64,000 nt of DNA from Liolophura sinensis (GCF_032854445.1 NC_088304.1:29951732-30015731), one strand, 5' to 3'; positions 39,701 to 54,700 are shown, numbered from the stretch's first letter. Program-made: numbers and translations. Notes: generated by a model from the letters alone, not told the origin.

Positions 39701-42700
39701 AATTCCCATTTATCACAAAATAACGATAACTAAAATTGTTTTGATTAAAACTGAGGGAGAGAAGAACTATTGGTGGTAGGAACATAGACTAACTGCTCAG
39801 CAAAGAGTGAGCTTGTTTATAAGATTCTTGAACTGTCAGTATAACCCGCTGACCACCCCCGATGCTCTCCTGCGGTGCCCAGTTGATAAAAACGACAATC
39901 AACGTAATGAATCATGGGATACACTTTCCAAGTCCCAGGGCGAAACTTTAGGTCATTTACTGCTGGCTAAGAAAATTGATATCTTCATCCCCCACCCCTG
40001 GAGCAGGGAAGACAAAGTTCATAAACCTTGACAGGTAATGCATTTCTTTGCTAGACGTTTTACACCGCATTCTAGAATATTTCATTTATACACTGGCAAT
40101 CAGCATTATAATGAAGTAAAATTTTTCAGTCATATGAAATCCTTTGTAAACAGCTACTCACCTGGATTCTGCGGTGACAGCAACAACATGAGGTTTCTTA
40201 GAAGCAATGAACTCTTTTAACTTCTCTAAGTCACGTTTCTGAATGAATAGACAAATACAGGTGGATGTGGATTTAGTACAAGGTATATGTATAACAATGA
40301 CTGGGCACACAGTAAAAAAACATGAAGAAGTTCCCCTGAGTGCTACACTACTTAGTAACACATACAGTGTAGACACATCAATATTTACCATGATATCCTA
40401 AGGAGAGCTTTGAGATAGCACCTATTTGAGTCAGTGTTCAGACAGCTTCATGTACCATCCATATTGGTGGAAGGAGAATAGTGTTCAGACTGCTTCATGT
40501 ACCTTCCATATTGGTGGAAGGAGAATAGTGTTCAGACAGCTTCATGTACCATCCATATTGGTGGAAGGAGAAGAGTGTTCAGACAGCTTCATGTACCATC
40601 CGTATTGGTGGAAGGAGAATAGTGTTCAGACAGCTTCATGTACCATCCATATTGCTGGAAGGAGAAGAGTGTTCAGACAGCTTCATGTACCATCCATATT
40701 GGTGGAAGGAGAATAGTGTTCAGACAGCTTCATGTACCATCCATATTGGTGGAAGGAGAAGAGTGTTCAGACAGCTTCATGTACCATCCATATTGGTGGA
40801 AGGAGAATAATGTTCAGACAGCTTCATGTACCATCCGTATTGGTGGAAGGAGGAGAGTGTTCAGACAGCTTCATGTACCTTCCATATTGGTGGAAGGAGA
40901 ATAGTGTTCAGACTGCTTCATGTACCTTCCATATTGGTGGAAGGAGAAAAGTGTTCAGACAGCTTCATGTACCATCCATATTGGTGGAAGGAGAAGAGTG
41001 TTCAGACAGCTTCATGAACCTTTCATATTGGTGGAAGGAGAATAATGTTCAGACAGCTTCATGTACCTTCCATAATGTTGGAAGGAGAAGAGTGTTCAGA
41101 CAGCTTCATGTACCATCCATATTGGTGGAAGGAGAAGAGTGTTCAGACAGCTTCATGTACCATCCATATTGGTGGAAGGAGAAGAGTGTTCAGACTGCTT
41201 CATGTACCTTCCATATTGGTGGAAGGAGAAAAGTGTTCAGACAGCTTCATGTACCTTCCATATTGGTGGAAGGAGAAGAGTGCTCAGACAGCTTCATGAA
41301 CCTTTCATATTGGTGGAAGGAGAATAATGTTCAGACAGCTTCATGTACCTTCCATAATGTTGGAAGGAGAAGAGTGTTCAGACAGCTTCATGTACCATCC
41401 ATATTGGTGGAAGGAGAAGAGTGTTCAGACAGCTTCATGTACCATCCATATTGGTGGAAGGAGAAGAGTGTTCAGACTGCTTCATGTACCTTCCATATTG
41501 GTGGAAGGAGAATAGTGTTCAGACAGCTTCATGTACCTTCCATATTGGTGGAAGGAGAAGAGTGTTCAGACAGCTTCATGAACCTTTCATATTGGTGGAA
41601 GGAGAATAGTGTTCAGACTGCTTCATGTACCTTCCATAATGTTGGAAGGAGAAGAGTGTTCAGACAGCTTCATGTACCATCCATATTGGTGGAAGGAGAA
41701 GAGTGTTCAGACAGCTTCATGTACCATCCATATTGGTGGAAGGAGGAGAGTGTTCAGACAGCTTCATGTACCTTCCATATTGGTGGAAGGAGAATAGTGT
41801 TCAGACTGCTTCATGTACCTTCCATATTGGTGGAAGGAGAAAAGTGTTCAGACAGCTTCATGTACCATCCATATTGGTGGAAGGAGAAGAGTGTTCAGAC
41901 AGCTTCATGAACCTTTCATATTGGTGGAAGGAGAATAATGTTCAGACAGCTTCATGTACCTTCCATAATGTTGGAAGGAGAAGAGTGTTCAGACAGCTTC
42001 ATGTACCATCCATATTGGTGGAAGGAGGAGAGTGTTCAGACAGCTTCATGTACCTTCCATATTGGTGGAAGGAGAATAGTGTTCAGACTGCTTCATGTAC
42101 CTTCCATATTGGTGGAAGGAGAAAAGTGTTCAGACAGCTTCATGTACCATCCATATTGGTGGAAGGAGAAGAGTGTTCAGACAGCTTCATGAACCTTTCA
42201 TATTGGTGGAAGGAGAATAATGTTCAGACAGCTTCATGTACCTTCCATAATGTTGGAAGGAGAAGAGTGTTCAGACAGCTTCATGTACCATCCATATTGG
42301 TGGAAGGAGAATAGTGTTCAGACAGCTTCATGTACCTTCCATATTGGTGGAAGGAGAAGAGTGTTCAGACAGCTTCATGTATCATCCATATTGGTGGAAG
42401 GAGAATAGTGTTCAGACTGCTTCATGTACCTTCCATATTGGTGGAAGGAGAATAGTGTTCAGACTGCTTCATGTACCTTCCATATTGGTGGAAGGAGAAT
42501 AGTGTTCAGACAGCTTCATGTACCTTCCATATTGGTGGAAGGAGAAGAGTGTTCAGACAGCTTCATGTATCATCCATATTGGTGGAAGGAGAATAATGTT
42601 CAGACAGCTTCATGTACCATCCGTATTGGTGGAAGGAGAAGAGTGTTCAGACAGCTTCATGTACCATCCATATTGGTGGAAGGAGAAGAGTGTTCAGACA

Positions 42701-45700
42701 GCTTCATGTACCTTCCATATTGGTGGAAGGAGAAGAGTGTTCAGACTGCTTCATGTACCTTCCATATTGGTGGAAGGAGAAAAGTGTTCAGACAGCTTCA
42801 TGTACCTTCCATAATGTTGGAAGGAGAAGAGTGTTCAGACAGCTTCATGTACCTTCCATATTGGTGGAAGGAGAATAGTGTTCAGACAGCTTCATGTACC
42901 TTCCATATTGGTGGAAGGAGAATAGTGCGGACACAGCTTCATGTAAGACAACACAAGATAGCACCATCCACTGCTTATTGCTAAAATGACCCAACAACAA
43001 TGAAATAAGGAGAATCAAGAAGGTTACTTCCCTCTTCTACAACATGAATGAGACCACTTCTCGTGAGACCATTGCCAGGTGATTGTGAAACAAGTACCTT
43101 AAACACCTGGCCGTGGACCTTTTATACATTATACAACTGATAGTTACTCCATGACTGTATTACATGTACATGTACCTTGCCCTTGATGTCCAGTTCCCGA
43201 CCCCAGGCATTACGGCGCGTTAGCATGTACTCCAGGCGCAGGTAATCTGTCACCTCTCCATCACCGTCTATCATAGCGCAGAACGCAGCTGTGTCCCTGT
43301 GAAGAAAAGCACAGCATACAACAATCTAAATCATCTATGGCTTGATCTATTTGTGTAATTCTTATACATAAGGTAAAAACCTAAATTAATTTCCATTGCC
43401 AGTAAACTTAGCTATGCATTAACAGACCAGTAATCAATGCAAGGTTTCCTTCTGTCCCATATGTAAATGTAAAATACAGTATTAATGCAATTTTAGATCA
43501 CAATGGATATCTGTTTTTATTTTCATCACCAAGAAGCCAAAACATTAATAAATCAACAGTCATACTTTGAATATGACAATTTTATGTAAATGTGGGTAAT
43601 CATTTTGGAGAAATCAAATTTAATGTAATTGGGCTCTTTTTGCAAACTGTAGTAGCATGCCCTCATGTTATCCCCCAGGACTTGTTTTACAAAGTTGTAG
43701 TAGCCCCTGGTGTAATGTCTTAGGGCCCGTTTTACAAAGCCGTAGTAGTGTGCGCCTGGTGTAATAGTCCCTGGTGTAATGCCCTAGGGCTTGTTTTACA
43801 AAGCTGTAGTAGAATGCACCTGTTGAGTAATGTCCTAGGGCCCGTTTTGCAAAGCTGCTGAAGCATACCCTGGTGTAATGTTCTAGAGCCCATTTTACAA
43901 AGCTGTAGTACCGTGCCCTTGGCGTAATGTCCCAGGGCCCGTTTTACAAAGCTGCAGTAGCGTGCGCCAGTGGAACAATGTCTTAGGGCCCGTTTTACAA
44001 AGCTGTAGTAGCATGCGCCTGGTGTGATTTCCATGCCAACATATACTGAAGGCAGATGTCACAATAGCAACTGTGCATGATGTAACATTGTAGTAACTAC
44101 TTACTAAGACGTGTCCCTAAAAGATACAGAACTATATTAAACAATCAGGGTGAAGGTACTGAAGTTCCAGTCCAGTGGTGTACCTCTGTTGTACAAATGC
44201 CAGTCCCATGACCCTCAGTCCACGACTACTATCTTCGTCATCATCATCGTCCAGCTGTTGGTCAACCTGGTACGGAGCCACCTTTAGCCAGTTGTACAGC
44301 TTACGACAACATGCCTGACAAGCACATCCACAGACAGACGTTAGTATTTATATATGTATGAGTGTTCGAAAACATACGTTGGTCAGGGTGATACAGGTTA
44401 ATGGCTAAATCATCTGCACATGCAGTTATCTGTATGTTTGCTTGGAGTTTAACATTGCTTTTATCATATCAGTCACATTGCACTTCTTTGAAGTAGGCCA
44501 TTTCCAAACATATTTACAATGCTGCCTCAGGAGTTCTTCCTCATGACAAAGTACATATCTGGTGTACGTTTGGTGAGCTTTGGATAAACTATTCTGGAGA
44601 TATCATACTAGTGTAATTCTACGATCTTTTCTCAGGTTTGCAAAATGCTGATCTAATTTTGTTCTGAAGACATCATTGTGTATACAGTGACAAAATTACA
44701 ATTTCTGTGAAGCCCTCAAATTGGCCATTCCAACCAATGTAGTTTTGTTTCCGAAATCAAATTAAATATGTGCATCAACTGCATTGAAAATGGGTATGTC
44801 CTGACCTTAACAACGCCCTCCTTCGCCTCCTGTAAGAGCCGGGCACGGATCTCCTTCTGCATCTGTGGGTACAGAATCTGCTTGAGGGCTCGCTCCAGAG
44901 CCTGAGTTCTCTGCTCATTCCACTGCTCTACTAGGTGACTGAATTCATCCTACACGAAGAAAGGAACAGTCAGTTATCAGCACTGTGAGATAAGGTAAAT
45001 GATCTAAAACTGTCCCAATCTGTGCATTTTCAGAACTACATAAATGTCATAAAATATTACTTTTGGTGATCAAACTTACATTTTTCTTGTATTTATTTAT
45101 TTATTTTACTGTTGTTTTACACTGTACTCAAGAATATTTCACTTATACGACAAAGGCCAGTGTTGTGGTGGGTGGAAAACCACAAACATAGAAAAATCCC
45201 TTGAACATTCTAAAATTGCCGTAAGAATTTATTTACCGCTCAAAAGCAAAAGAGAATTTGTTCTGACTTTCAGACATTAGACTGATTGCAAAAATTGATC
45301 AATGGAGTCCATTTTCATGCTCAACCAACAGTGCTTCATGGCAAAGTGTTGTGTGGTTGGTACAGGTGAAATCAAGCTTACCATATTGATACTAATACAT
45401 GTACTTTCAATTGACTTCTGATTCTGCCTACATATAAACAGTCTTAAAAACTTTTCTTCACATTCTAAAAAGTTACATCCCACCAACTTTTGTACCCGAT
45501 CTGTTCAAATGTTGACAACCTTGTCATAAGAGCTGCCATCACTGGCCAAATTTGTCCATCATCAAGTAAGTGAAGACAGGTTTGATCCCAGCCTGCATTC
45601 CTATTAAGCACAGTGGTTAGAACAGGGAAGAACGTAGCCCATGTAACCACTGTGAAGCAAGGCAAGGAAGTCCTTCATCTTAGAAAGAGGTTTGGACTCC

Positions 45701-48700
45701 TTACTCTATAATACAGCTGTTTGATCTCCTCAAAGTAAGACTGAGTTCCCATGTCCTCTCCGTCTATCATCAGTGTCAGTGTTAGCAGGTGGTCATCTTC
45801 TGCCTAATAAAACACAGCATAACAATCGGTTCAGAGTAGCGAACGCAGACAACAAGCCAAGGCAAAACAACGACAAGGGAGTGGTAGAGAGCACATGTAC
45901 AAGCCTAATAATCATTTTTAAATTCCGGTGCAGGACATCTTCCCGCTATTCGCATTATTAACAAAGTTACAATTGTATTTATTAGGCAGGCTCAGTGAAC
46001 ATGTACCTGTTGCCAAAATACATGTATCTATAGTAAACTCAAAGCTCTTAACACTGTTGCATCAGTCCTTAGACTTCATAAAAGTGCTCCCATGCTAAAC
46101 ACTCTGAAATTTCATTTGACTGGTGTTTTACGCCGTACTCAAGAATATTTCACTTATACAACGGCAGCCAGCATTATGGTGGGTGGAAACCGGGTAGAGC
46201 CCGGGGGAAACCCACAACCATCCGCAGGTTGCTGTCAGACCTTCTCACGTACGGCCGGAAACACTCTGAAATTCCATGGTACGAACAGTTCAGACGCTAA
46301 CTGATTGATTCACTGACTGACCTTTTCCAAGGAGCAATTTAGTCTCTAAAATAACGCTTTACAAAGTACAATGGGGATTAATGTACAAAATGTGTGCAAA
46401 AATAAAAGAGAGGACCAACCATGGAGAGTTTGAGGAAATCATCATCCTTTAGATCTTTTACTGGTTTGTTTTTCAAGTACTTCATCCCGTAACACCCATG
46501 GTTCTCATCAATTTCCTGTCAACAACAAAAAACAAAACATCAATCACACATGTTATACACATCTTTTAGCTTTAGCTTAGTCTACTTAACCATTCTCGTA
46601 CAAACGGCAAGAGCAAGGTACATTTTATAGACAGAGATAAGTTGAATGATAATAGATATATAAAACTCAGGACAAAGGCGACTTTGTACTGTACCAGTAA
46701 CTAAAAAGCCCAACTTTTTTTCTGTTGTTCTTTGCACTGATTAACAATTGTTGTAGTCTTACAGGTCATGCCATACATATTTGTTAACCTGGTCCCATAA
46801 TCACAAAAAAGACTTAACCGAGGAAATCTTTTTTCCAGACTAAAAGTTGTCTAAGTCAAAGACAGCTTAGAAGATTTTCAGGCCAGGGCCCACTTGCATG
46901 AAACCTTCTTAAAGAGCACGTAACTATCACGGCAAAGTAATGTTGGCTGCCATGGTAGTTACAAGCTCTTAACATTAACGGGTTCTTGCAAGTGAACCTC
47001 GATATTCAATGTTGAGTCACAGTTGATAGCAGTTGGAGTGAGTGAGTGCTTGGGGTTTAACGTCGTACTCAACAATTTTTCAGTCATATGACGATGAAGG
47101 AATCATTAGGGTGCATGTACGTGTAATGTGCCTCCTTGTTGCAGGACGGATTTCCACCGCTCTTTTATTTAGTGCTGCTTCACTGAGACGACTTACCGAA
47201 GGCAAGTAAGTTGCCCCGCCCGAGCCATTATACTGATACGGGTCAACCAGTCGTTGCATTATCCCCTTCATGCTGAAGAAAAGAGGAAGTTACAACTTCC
47301 TCTTTTAAAGTCTTAGGTGTGACTCGATCAAGGATTGATCCTGGATCTACCGGTCCCGAAGCGGACGCTCTACCAACTGTGCTATCCAGGCTGGTGATAA
47401 CAGTTGGAGGACAGAGGTCATTGCAGACCCACTGGACGATTTAAAAGCATTCTTTTTGTCCATGCTGATTTCTCAAACAATGAAGTTGCAGACTCACATC
47501 CACCTTTCACTAGCAAGGCTATGGGATGGTCATATAGTTCCCTCCACGCATAAACTAACACGGCGTCGTGTAAGTAAAAAAGCTTACTTCAGAATTAAAC
47601 CCCAATGAAATGAATAACAAAATAAACTAATATTTGAAAACACTAAATAGCAGAAAGGTATAGACAAGAAAGACCCAATTGTATTTAAACCCAACCCATG
47701 CTTCAGATGAACACACTAGATGCTTTGGTACCTCTGCTGTGGTTCACTCATTCGTCACTAGTTCTACATTAGTTTTCTGTAACCACTCACCTTAATGCCC
47801 TTCTTAGTGGGTGTGACCTTGAGCTTGGCCCGCTCATAGTAAGTCTCCCTGAGACACTGTCTGACGAGGGGCTCATGGGCAATCTGCATAGCCACCATGT
47901 GACGTGCTCCTTTCAATACGTCGTCTGCTGTCGGGAATTGACTGAAACACAAGACAAATTAGTGAAAAAAAATCAATAAATCTTTCCACTGATCAGCAAA
48001 ATTACCAACCCTAAGGCAGGCTAGTCAGGCCTAGAGCCAGATTTTATAGTACATTTAACCACATTTGTTTTCAAACCTATTTGTATTTAAACAATATGTC
48101 TAAGTATAGAACAGCATAATCAAAATAAAGAGTCTCATCCCATAGGCTACAAGGTAGAGATGGCATACACAGGTAGAGATGGCATATACAGGTAGAGATG
48201 GCATATATAGGTAGAGATGGCATACACAGGTAGAGATGGCATACACAGGTAGATAGCACACACCCAAATCAGTGGTCATAGAAGGTAGGAACTCCTTACT
48301 TGGTGTTATTCTTGTCAAGAATGATTTCCATTTTGTTCTGGTGTGTTCATGATATCATGTTCATGGACAAGTGCATATCAACATGTCCCGTTCGGATTTG
48401 AAAGGGCGAGTAAAAACATCCTTCCCCAACATGGCTTTACCTGCAGACATAGTCCTTGGCCAGCTCTAGGGGCTCTATGGGACACTGTTCTATGTCGTGA
48501 CGAGTGTAGTTGTCTCTCAGGTTCTCCCCAAACTGCTCCGGCTTCAGACCAAACTTTTCTGCTATATCACCTGAAGGTTGGAAAACATATCCATGAACTT
48601 ACTTATTTACTCATTGATTCATATGCTTGCTTAACCAACGTATTTTATGCCAGCAAAAATGTACTAACTTGAAAGACAAGTATTTATTTATTTGATTTAT

Positions 48701-51700
48701 TTATTTGATTGGTGTTTTACACCGTACTCAAGAATATTTCACTTATACGACGGCGGCCAGCATTATGGTGGGTGGAAACCGGGCACAGCCCGGGGGAAAC
48801 CCACGACCATCCGCAGGTTGCTGGCAGACCTTCCCACTTACGGCCGGAGAGGAAGCCAGCATGTGCTGGACTTGAACTCACAGCGACCGAAAGACAAGTA
48901 TGTCAAATGGTTGTCATGGTAATGTATGTGAAGTCCCAAATCGCTGAGCTATGCAAATCAGCCCAAGATTCGTTTATAATCAAATCACTCAGTTATGCAA
49001 TCAGCCCAAGATTCATTTATAATCAAATCAATGAGCTACGCAATCAGCCCAAGATTTGTTTATAATCAAATCAACGAGCTATACAATCAGTCCAAGATTC
49101 ATTTATAAACAATTGAATTTCCTGCTTTGTGAAACGAGCTTTTGATTCACTTTTTGGCATACATGTAACTATGCCTATGGCCGACAAGACAGCAAGAACT
49201 AAAGGTTTAACTAGACACTCCCACTGGCATCATAAGCCTTCATATTCTCAGAATGCACAGTGCATGCATTCTTACAATACACAGTGGCTACAGCGTACAC
49301 AGCGCCACATTTCAAAATCTGCCAATAAACAGTCGTATAAATTGTTTTAAATGTGCATAAAAATTAGGAAATATCAAAATGTCTTGCCTTTATGGCTTCA
49401 CTCCTAAAATCATAATGTATTTATTTACTTTACTATTTATTCGAATGGTACTTTATGCTGTACTCAAGAGTATTTTACTTATATGACGTTGGTCACATTA
49501 TGGTGGGAGGAAAATGGGCAGAGTCTGGGGGGAAACCCACAACCATCCGCAGGTTGCTGTCAGACCTTCCCATGACTATCCACAAGTTATTTCCCACATA
49601 CAATGCGTGAGGATCTTCATGTAGCACAATTACACTGGTCACACCCATATTAACTGTAATTGCATGCACATAACTATAAATTACAAAGCTGCAAAAAAGA
49701 AAGGCATTTATGTCAACATTAAAACAATACTAATCCAAATGTTGCATTCAAAATTGTGATTTTATGTTGCTAAAAAAAAAGAAAACAGAAGTGTGCAGAA
49801 ATCCTGTTGATCCATAAATAGAAGCACACAGGTACCTAGCTTGGCCTCGGCACAGATGGTATATCCACTTTTCCTGGCGGGCTGTTTGATGATTTCCTGC
49901 TCAGGTGCTTGTTCAGAGTTCTCTCCCCTTTCCTCGACCGTCTGCCTTTGTTTGAGTTTCTCGGCATTGTGCATGTTGGCTATGTCTGCTCCATAGTAGA
50001 GCAGGAAGTGCTGATAGACATCCCTCAGTTCCTCCTGGGTCTGGATACCCTTCACTCTGAAGTGTCAATCATTGATAAGGACTTTAGGGGACATTAAAGG
50101 AAAAGGCACCTCCAGGATTTTGAGTATGTACAAAAAAAAAAAAACATTTTATGTCGTACAAAACAGGGTGTCCATATGACGAGCAATAAAGGCAAAAAAC
50201 CAGCTTTAGAAATAATGAATGATTGTGGCTTAACGCCATGTCAGCAATATTTCAGCCATATTGTGGCAATTTGAAATATGGCTATGAACATGTAGATGTA
50301 TACAAGACAGGTGTCTTGGTTGATGTCTTATTTTTGGTCACTTTTAATGTTTCCATTTCCAATCTTCTGAACTATTGGTCAAATCAACAGGTTCCTGATT
50401 TCGGCACTAAGGTCAAACCCACTTGATTTGAATACTGAATGCCCCATGTCCAAATTGGTTCATCTGTTTTCGGTTTGATGCCACTGCGTTATGCTATCAT
50501 ACCTGTCGATATCATCTTCCGTCAAAGCTCTGAAGTTTGTCTCCAGGACTTTCTCTGGATCAGAGTTCTGGTCAAACTGGTAGTTCTGCATTTTTTCAAA
50601 CAGACGCACCATATTCTTCTTCCTGGTCTCCAGCTGTGTCCACTAAGAAACACCAGACAGCAAACCAATCATTTACAAGTTACATCCAGCGAAAACATGA
50701 GACAGTGACCATTATTTACAAATTACTAGGGCTCACCAAACATCACAGGATTTCTCACCAAGTACAGCAAGAAGGCAGTAGGTGAAAAATCTGATGGAAC
50801 TATGGGTGATTTTAGGCATAATCGTACTATGTCACAACGAGAAAGAAATCAACAAGGCTAGAAAGTTTAATTGTTTTTTTTTTTAAATTTCTTCACAGAA
50901 TGGGAGATTCGAGAACGAGCTACACAGAAGGTCCAAATGACAGTAGATCACATCATTTTCTTCTGAGACGTTGCAGTCCAGGTGTAATTCATACACGTTT
51001 TATGAGCATACATATACCAATGATTGTGACGTAGTAAAGGAAATAACAAACGAATTCACATCTGGAGCATCTTGATACAGACGGGAAGGAGTTTTACGAG
51101 TTCCCCCAATGTTTCTGGTAAAATAGGTTTTGCTGTTCTGCACTTCTATTTTTGTTTTCAATGCATTTCTCTGAGTGTGATACTGACCTTCTCATCCCAG
51201 TACCAGACCTTCCATAGGTCATTGATTGTCAGCTCAGGCTCTACATACTCCTTCCTGTAGAACGCTATAAATGGCACCTGAAACACCACAACCAATGCCC
51301 CAAGGTGACACACTCACAGAGGAGGACTATCCAATCAGGGCATAGAACACATGTAAGTCCAAAACATGCTTTAGCAAGCTTTGTGGGATATCAGATAGAC
51401 TCAAGTCCATCTCTCACTCTTATCACATTGAACTAAATTCACACTGAATAACCGGACTCCACATTACCTGAACTGTACTCCGAAATCTGAATAGTTCAAA
51501 TTTTCACAAACTCCATGAATACGACTTAGAAATCCATTCTCAACTATATTATTAACACAAAGACAAAAAAGCATAACTGATTGTATTTCTGACTCAGATA
51601 TAAGGCAAAAATCCGAACAACACAAAGCTTCTATGCTAAAAAAAAAAAAAAAAAAAGCACACAGCAATTTTATTGTTTTCTCTCAGTATTAAATAACGTG

Positions 51701-54700
51701 TTAACTCATTAACTAGGGTAAGTATTCATTATCAATTGTGGCTTCAATTTCCACCTGATTTTCACATATTAGGGCTATAACCTGGGAGCTAAGGCAATGT
51801 GAAATAGAGTGGTCGCTGATCAAAGTTCACCCTCTTCATGATGTTAACAGTGAACACACTGGACCCTGTAATGAAAGCTCGTGGATTTCATATTCATGTC
51901 AGACTGACTGGTGTTACCCGAAAGTAATCTGGTTGTCTGATATTACAATGGAAGTGTAGTTGTGATTACTGGAATGTACTGAGTATTTTACATGAAATAC
52001 ATAATCTGTACAAGAGCAGATCCTTACAACAGCGACAATACAAAAATGGCGCAAAATATTAGTAAATAAATGTCATTCTATAACACTGCTATTACTGAGT
52101 GGACATTGAAAGTAACTTTCGTATCGGCTGTTCGAGTCTGAGACAAGCTATCACCATTATCAAACATTACACCTAGAGACTCTTTTTGGACAATAAACCG
52201 CGAGTCTTCCTACATGTCTTATGCATGTCTAACATTTTCTTGTTAACATATATAAGAAGAGCTTCATGGGGTTATTTTGAGAAAGGTATGTGATTGTGGA
52301 TCTTCCAAGATGAGCCGATCTGAACAGCGGGCAGAGCTAGTGTATTAGGTCCTGCGAGAGATTTGCCCTATCTGGCAGGAGATCAGCAATCTCCAGTATA
52401 TTATGCAGGAAGGATTTAGTGTTGTACTGAAGGGAATGTGATTATATGAGTTAAAGAGTTACTTCTCTTGTATTAAACTGTACCGGAAGATTACATTTAG
52501 GTAGAAATTCTAGCACATATACCTGCTGTAATATTTTTACATTGCTAAAGACTGTTCACCGTCTACAGTCATGTCAACGGGCCGGCCAGAGTTATTCCCC
52601 CTGAAACTCTCTCTCTCTCTCTCACAAACGGAATTGCTGATTCTGATGGAATATTTGATGATATGACTGTATATATGTGAACAACTGGCTTGCACAGTTT
52701 AGTGTTCAAACTGAAAACAAATCTTCTCATCGTCTATTACGCTGTCCTTGCTGATTCACTGAAATAAGTCATAAGACTGAGTTTTCCTCCAAGAGTTATT
52801 CTGGAATAATACAGACGGGGAATGTATTTGGTGTTATAAATACAATAACAGCATTGAATAAAAGATTGGAGAATTGAAAGTAAATCCATACTTCTGTAGT
52901 GGTGTCTCCAAATACCCGAGGTAAATATTGGTCTCATATGCTACCAAAATATACCTCCAAGTCGACAGAGATGAACTGGTCATAACACTGGGTTTTTAAA
53001 AATTCGCTAATACTGAGTGTTGTAAACTGTGGTAATCAACTACTGTGTTCACACTGCCATAGCTCCTGGATAATTGCCCTAAAATGTGAAAATCTCGTGG
53101 AAATTGAAGCCACAACTGATAATGAATACTTACCCTAATTTTTGAGTTGACATTATATTTAATACTGAGAGAAATATAATTTATTTTTGGAGTACAGAAA
53201 CTTTGTGATTTTGGGGATTTGTTGAGTAAACAAACTTGTGACGGTCTGCACCTCAAACTGCTGGTTCCTCATGAAGTTGATGGCATCTTTGATCTTGTTG
53301 ACAGTATTGGGTCCCTTCCTCTTGTAATAGTTGTACTGTGCCCCATGAGCATCAATCTGGTCAAACGTGTTCTGCAACAGAACAGCCATGGACAAATGGA
53401 TCACACCAAAGTATTTCAAACGCACGTGCATGTACTGCCAATTCCCCCATGAAACATCCATTTTTTTACCTGAATTTCACGTACATGGTTTCAGATTGTG
53501 CCTTTTGCCACAAACTGGGCTTATAAAGCTACAGTTTTTCAATTATACAAATATTTTATTTGCTTTTCATCACATTCTCAATATTAGTTATAATATTTGA
53601 TGATAGTCAGGTATTTTTGTGAAGAAATCAAAGCACTGTAGCTCAGATACTTCCAGAAAAGTTTCAGGACATGAAATCCCCAATGAAGCACAGGCACTTT
53701 ATCAGGCGAATCAGTTTCATCAACACCTCATCCCTAATCTCACTGAGATCTCTACTCTCACTGAGGTCCCCAAGAGTTCATCTCCCTACACTTACCTGTC
53801 TGGAAGTAGGCATGGTCATGAAAGCTTGTTTGTAAATCCACTCAGCTTCCTTCTCTAACTCTCCTTCTTCTGTAGGTTGAACTGGAGTGGACCGCAGCTA
53901 AACACACAAACCGTACACGTCTAAAGTGTTCTGTTTAACCAGCCTATCCAAGCAGTCATGTGATCAGAAGCAATTCAGTGACATGTACCAAGGTGAGAAT
54001 TCTTCTGGATTGTTTTATTACTATGTCTCACCTAAAGTTAGGAATGTAAAGATACACTTTCTGAGATTAATCAAACATCACAAAGAACTCACACTATTAT
54101 GTAGAAGAATCATTCAGAATCAAGGAAAATTAGTCATTTTAAAAATGCTGAACTTTAGGTAAAATATACCATGTACATATAACCACAAACAAAACCAAGG
54201 CTGCTGCTTTAAAAATACAGCAAGTCAGACGGTAGATATCTCCTGTAAATGTTAGTTAAAGAATGCGACTAATCCAAATTTTTTTGATAGCTTGTGGATA
54301 TTAAACATGTCAACTGAGATTAAAAATTAACTGAAAAATGTAGCACATTTCAGAAGCAACAAGTTTTGGATATATTCTTAATGCCCTTAAAAGCTGACAT
54401 AGCATGAGCAATTTATTTATGTTGTCTATTCGATTGGGGTTTATTGAACTGAGGAAAGGCCTGGCAATCAGTTTTATGAAGTGAAGGCAACAAGAATGCT
54501 TAAAATAAACCAGCAGCCTGTCAACTGTCAAATATTTCCACACGTGATGCACAAATATCCACCTGCAAAATGAGCTCAATATGTACATCATATTGGTGGA
54601 GCTGTGTGTTCGTTTAGTTGAATGACTTACCTGGAACCTCTCTGGCATGTCTGCTATACGAATCTCATTATCCACATCAGTCAGGTGACCTCTCTCCAGC

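Noticed and set aside
40732-41910. 392-codon open frame on the plus strand
   Set aside because: It lies wholly in the 47-bp satellite and repeats the same short peptide in rotating frames. The array is intronic and antisense to SUPT6H, with no family match.
47340-47395. tRNA-like sequence with anticodon-like loop
   Set aside because: It is the head of the family 2 SINE, inserted with a 14-bp target-site duplication; not an independent tRNA gene.
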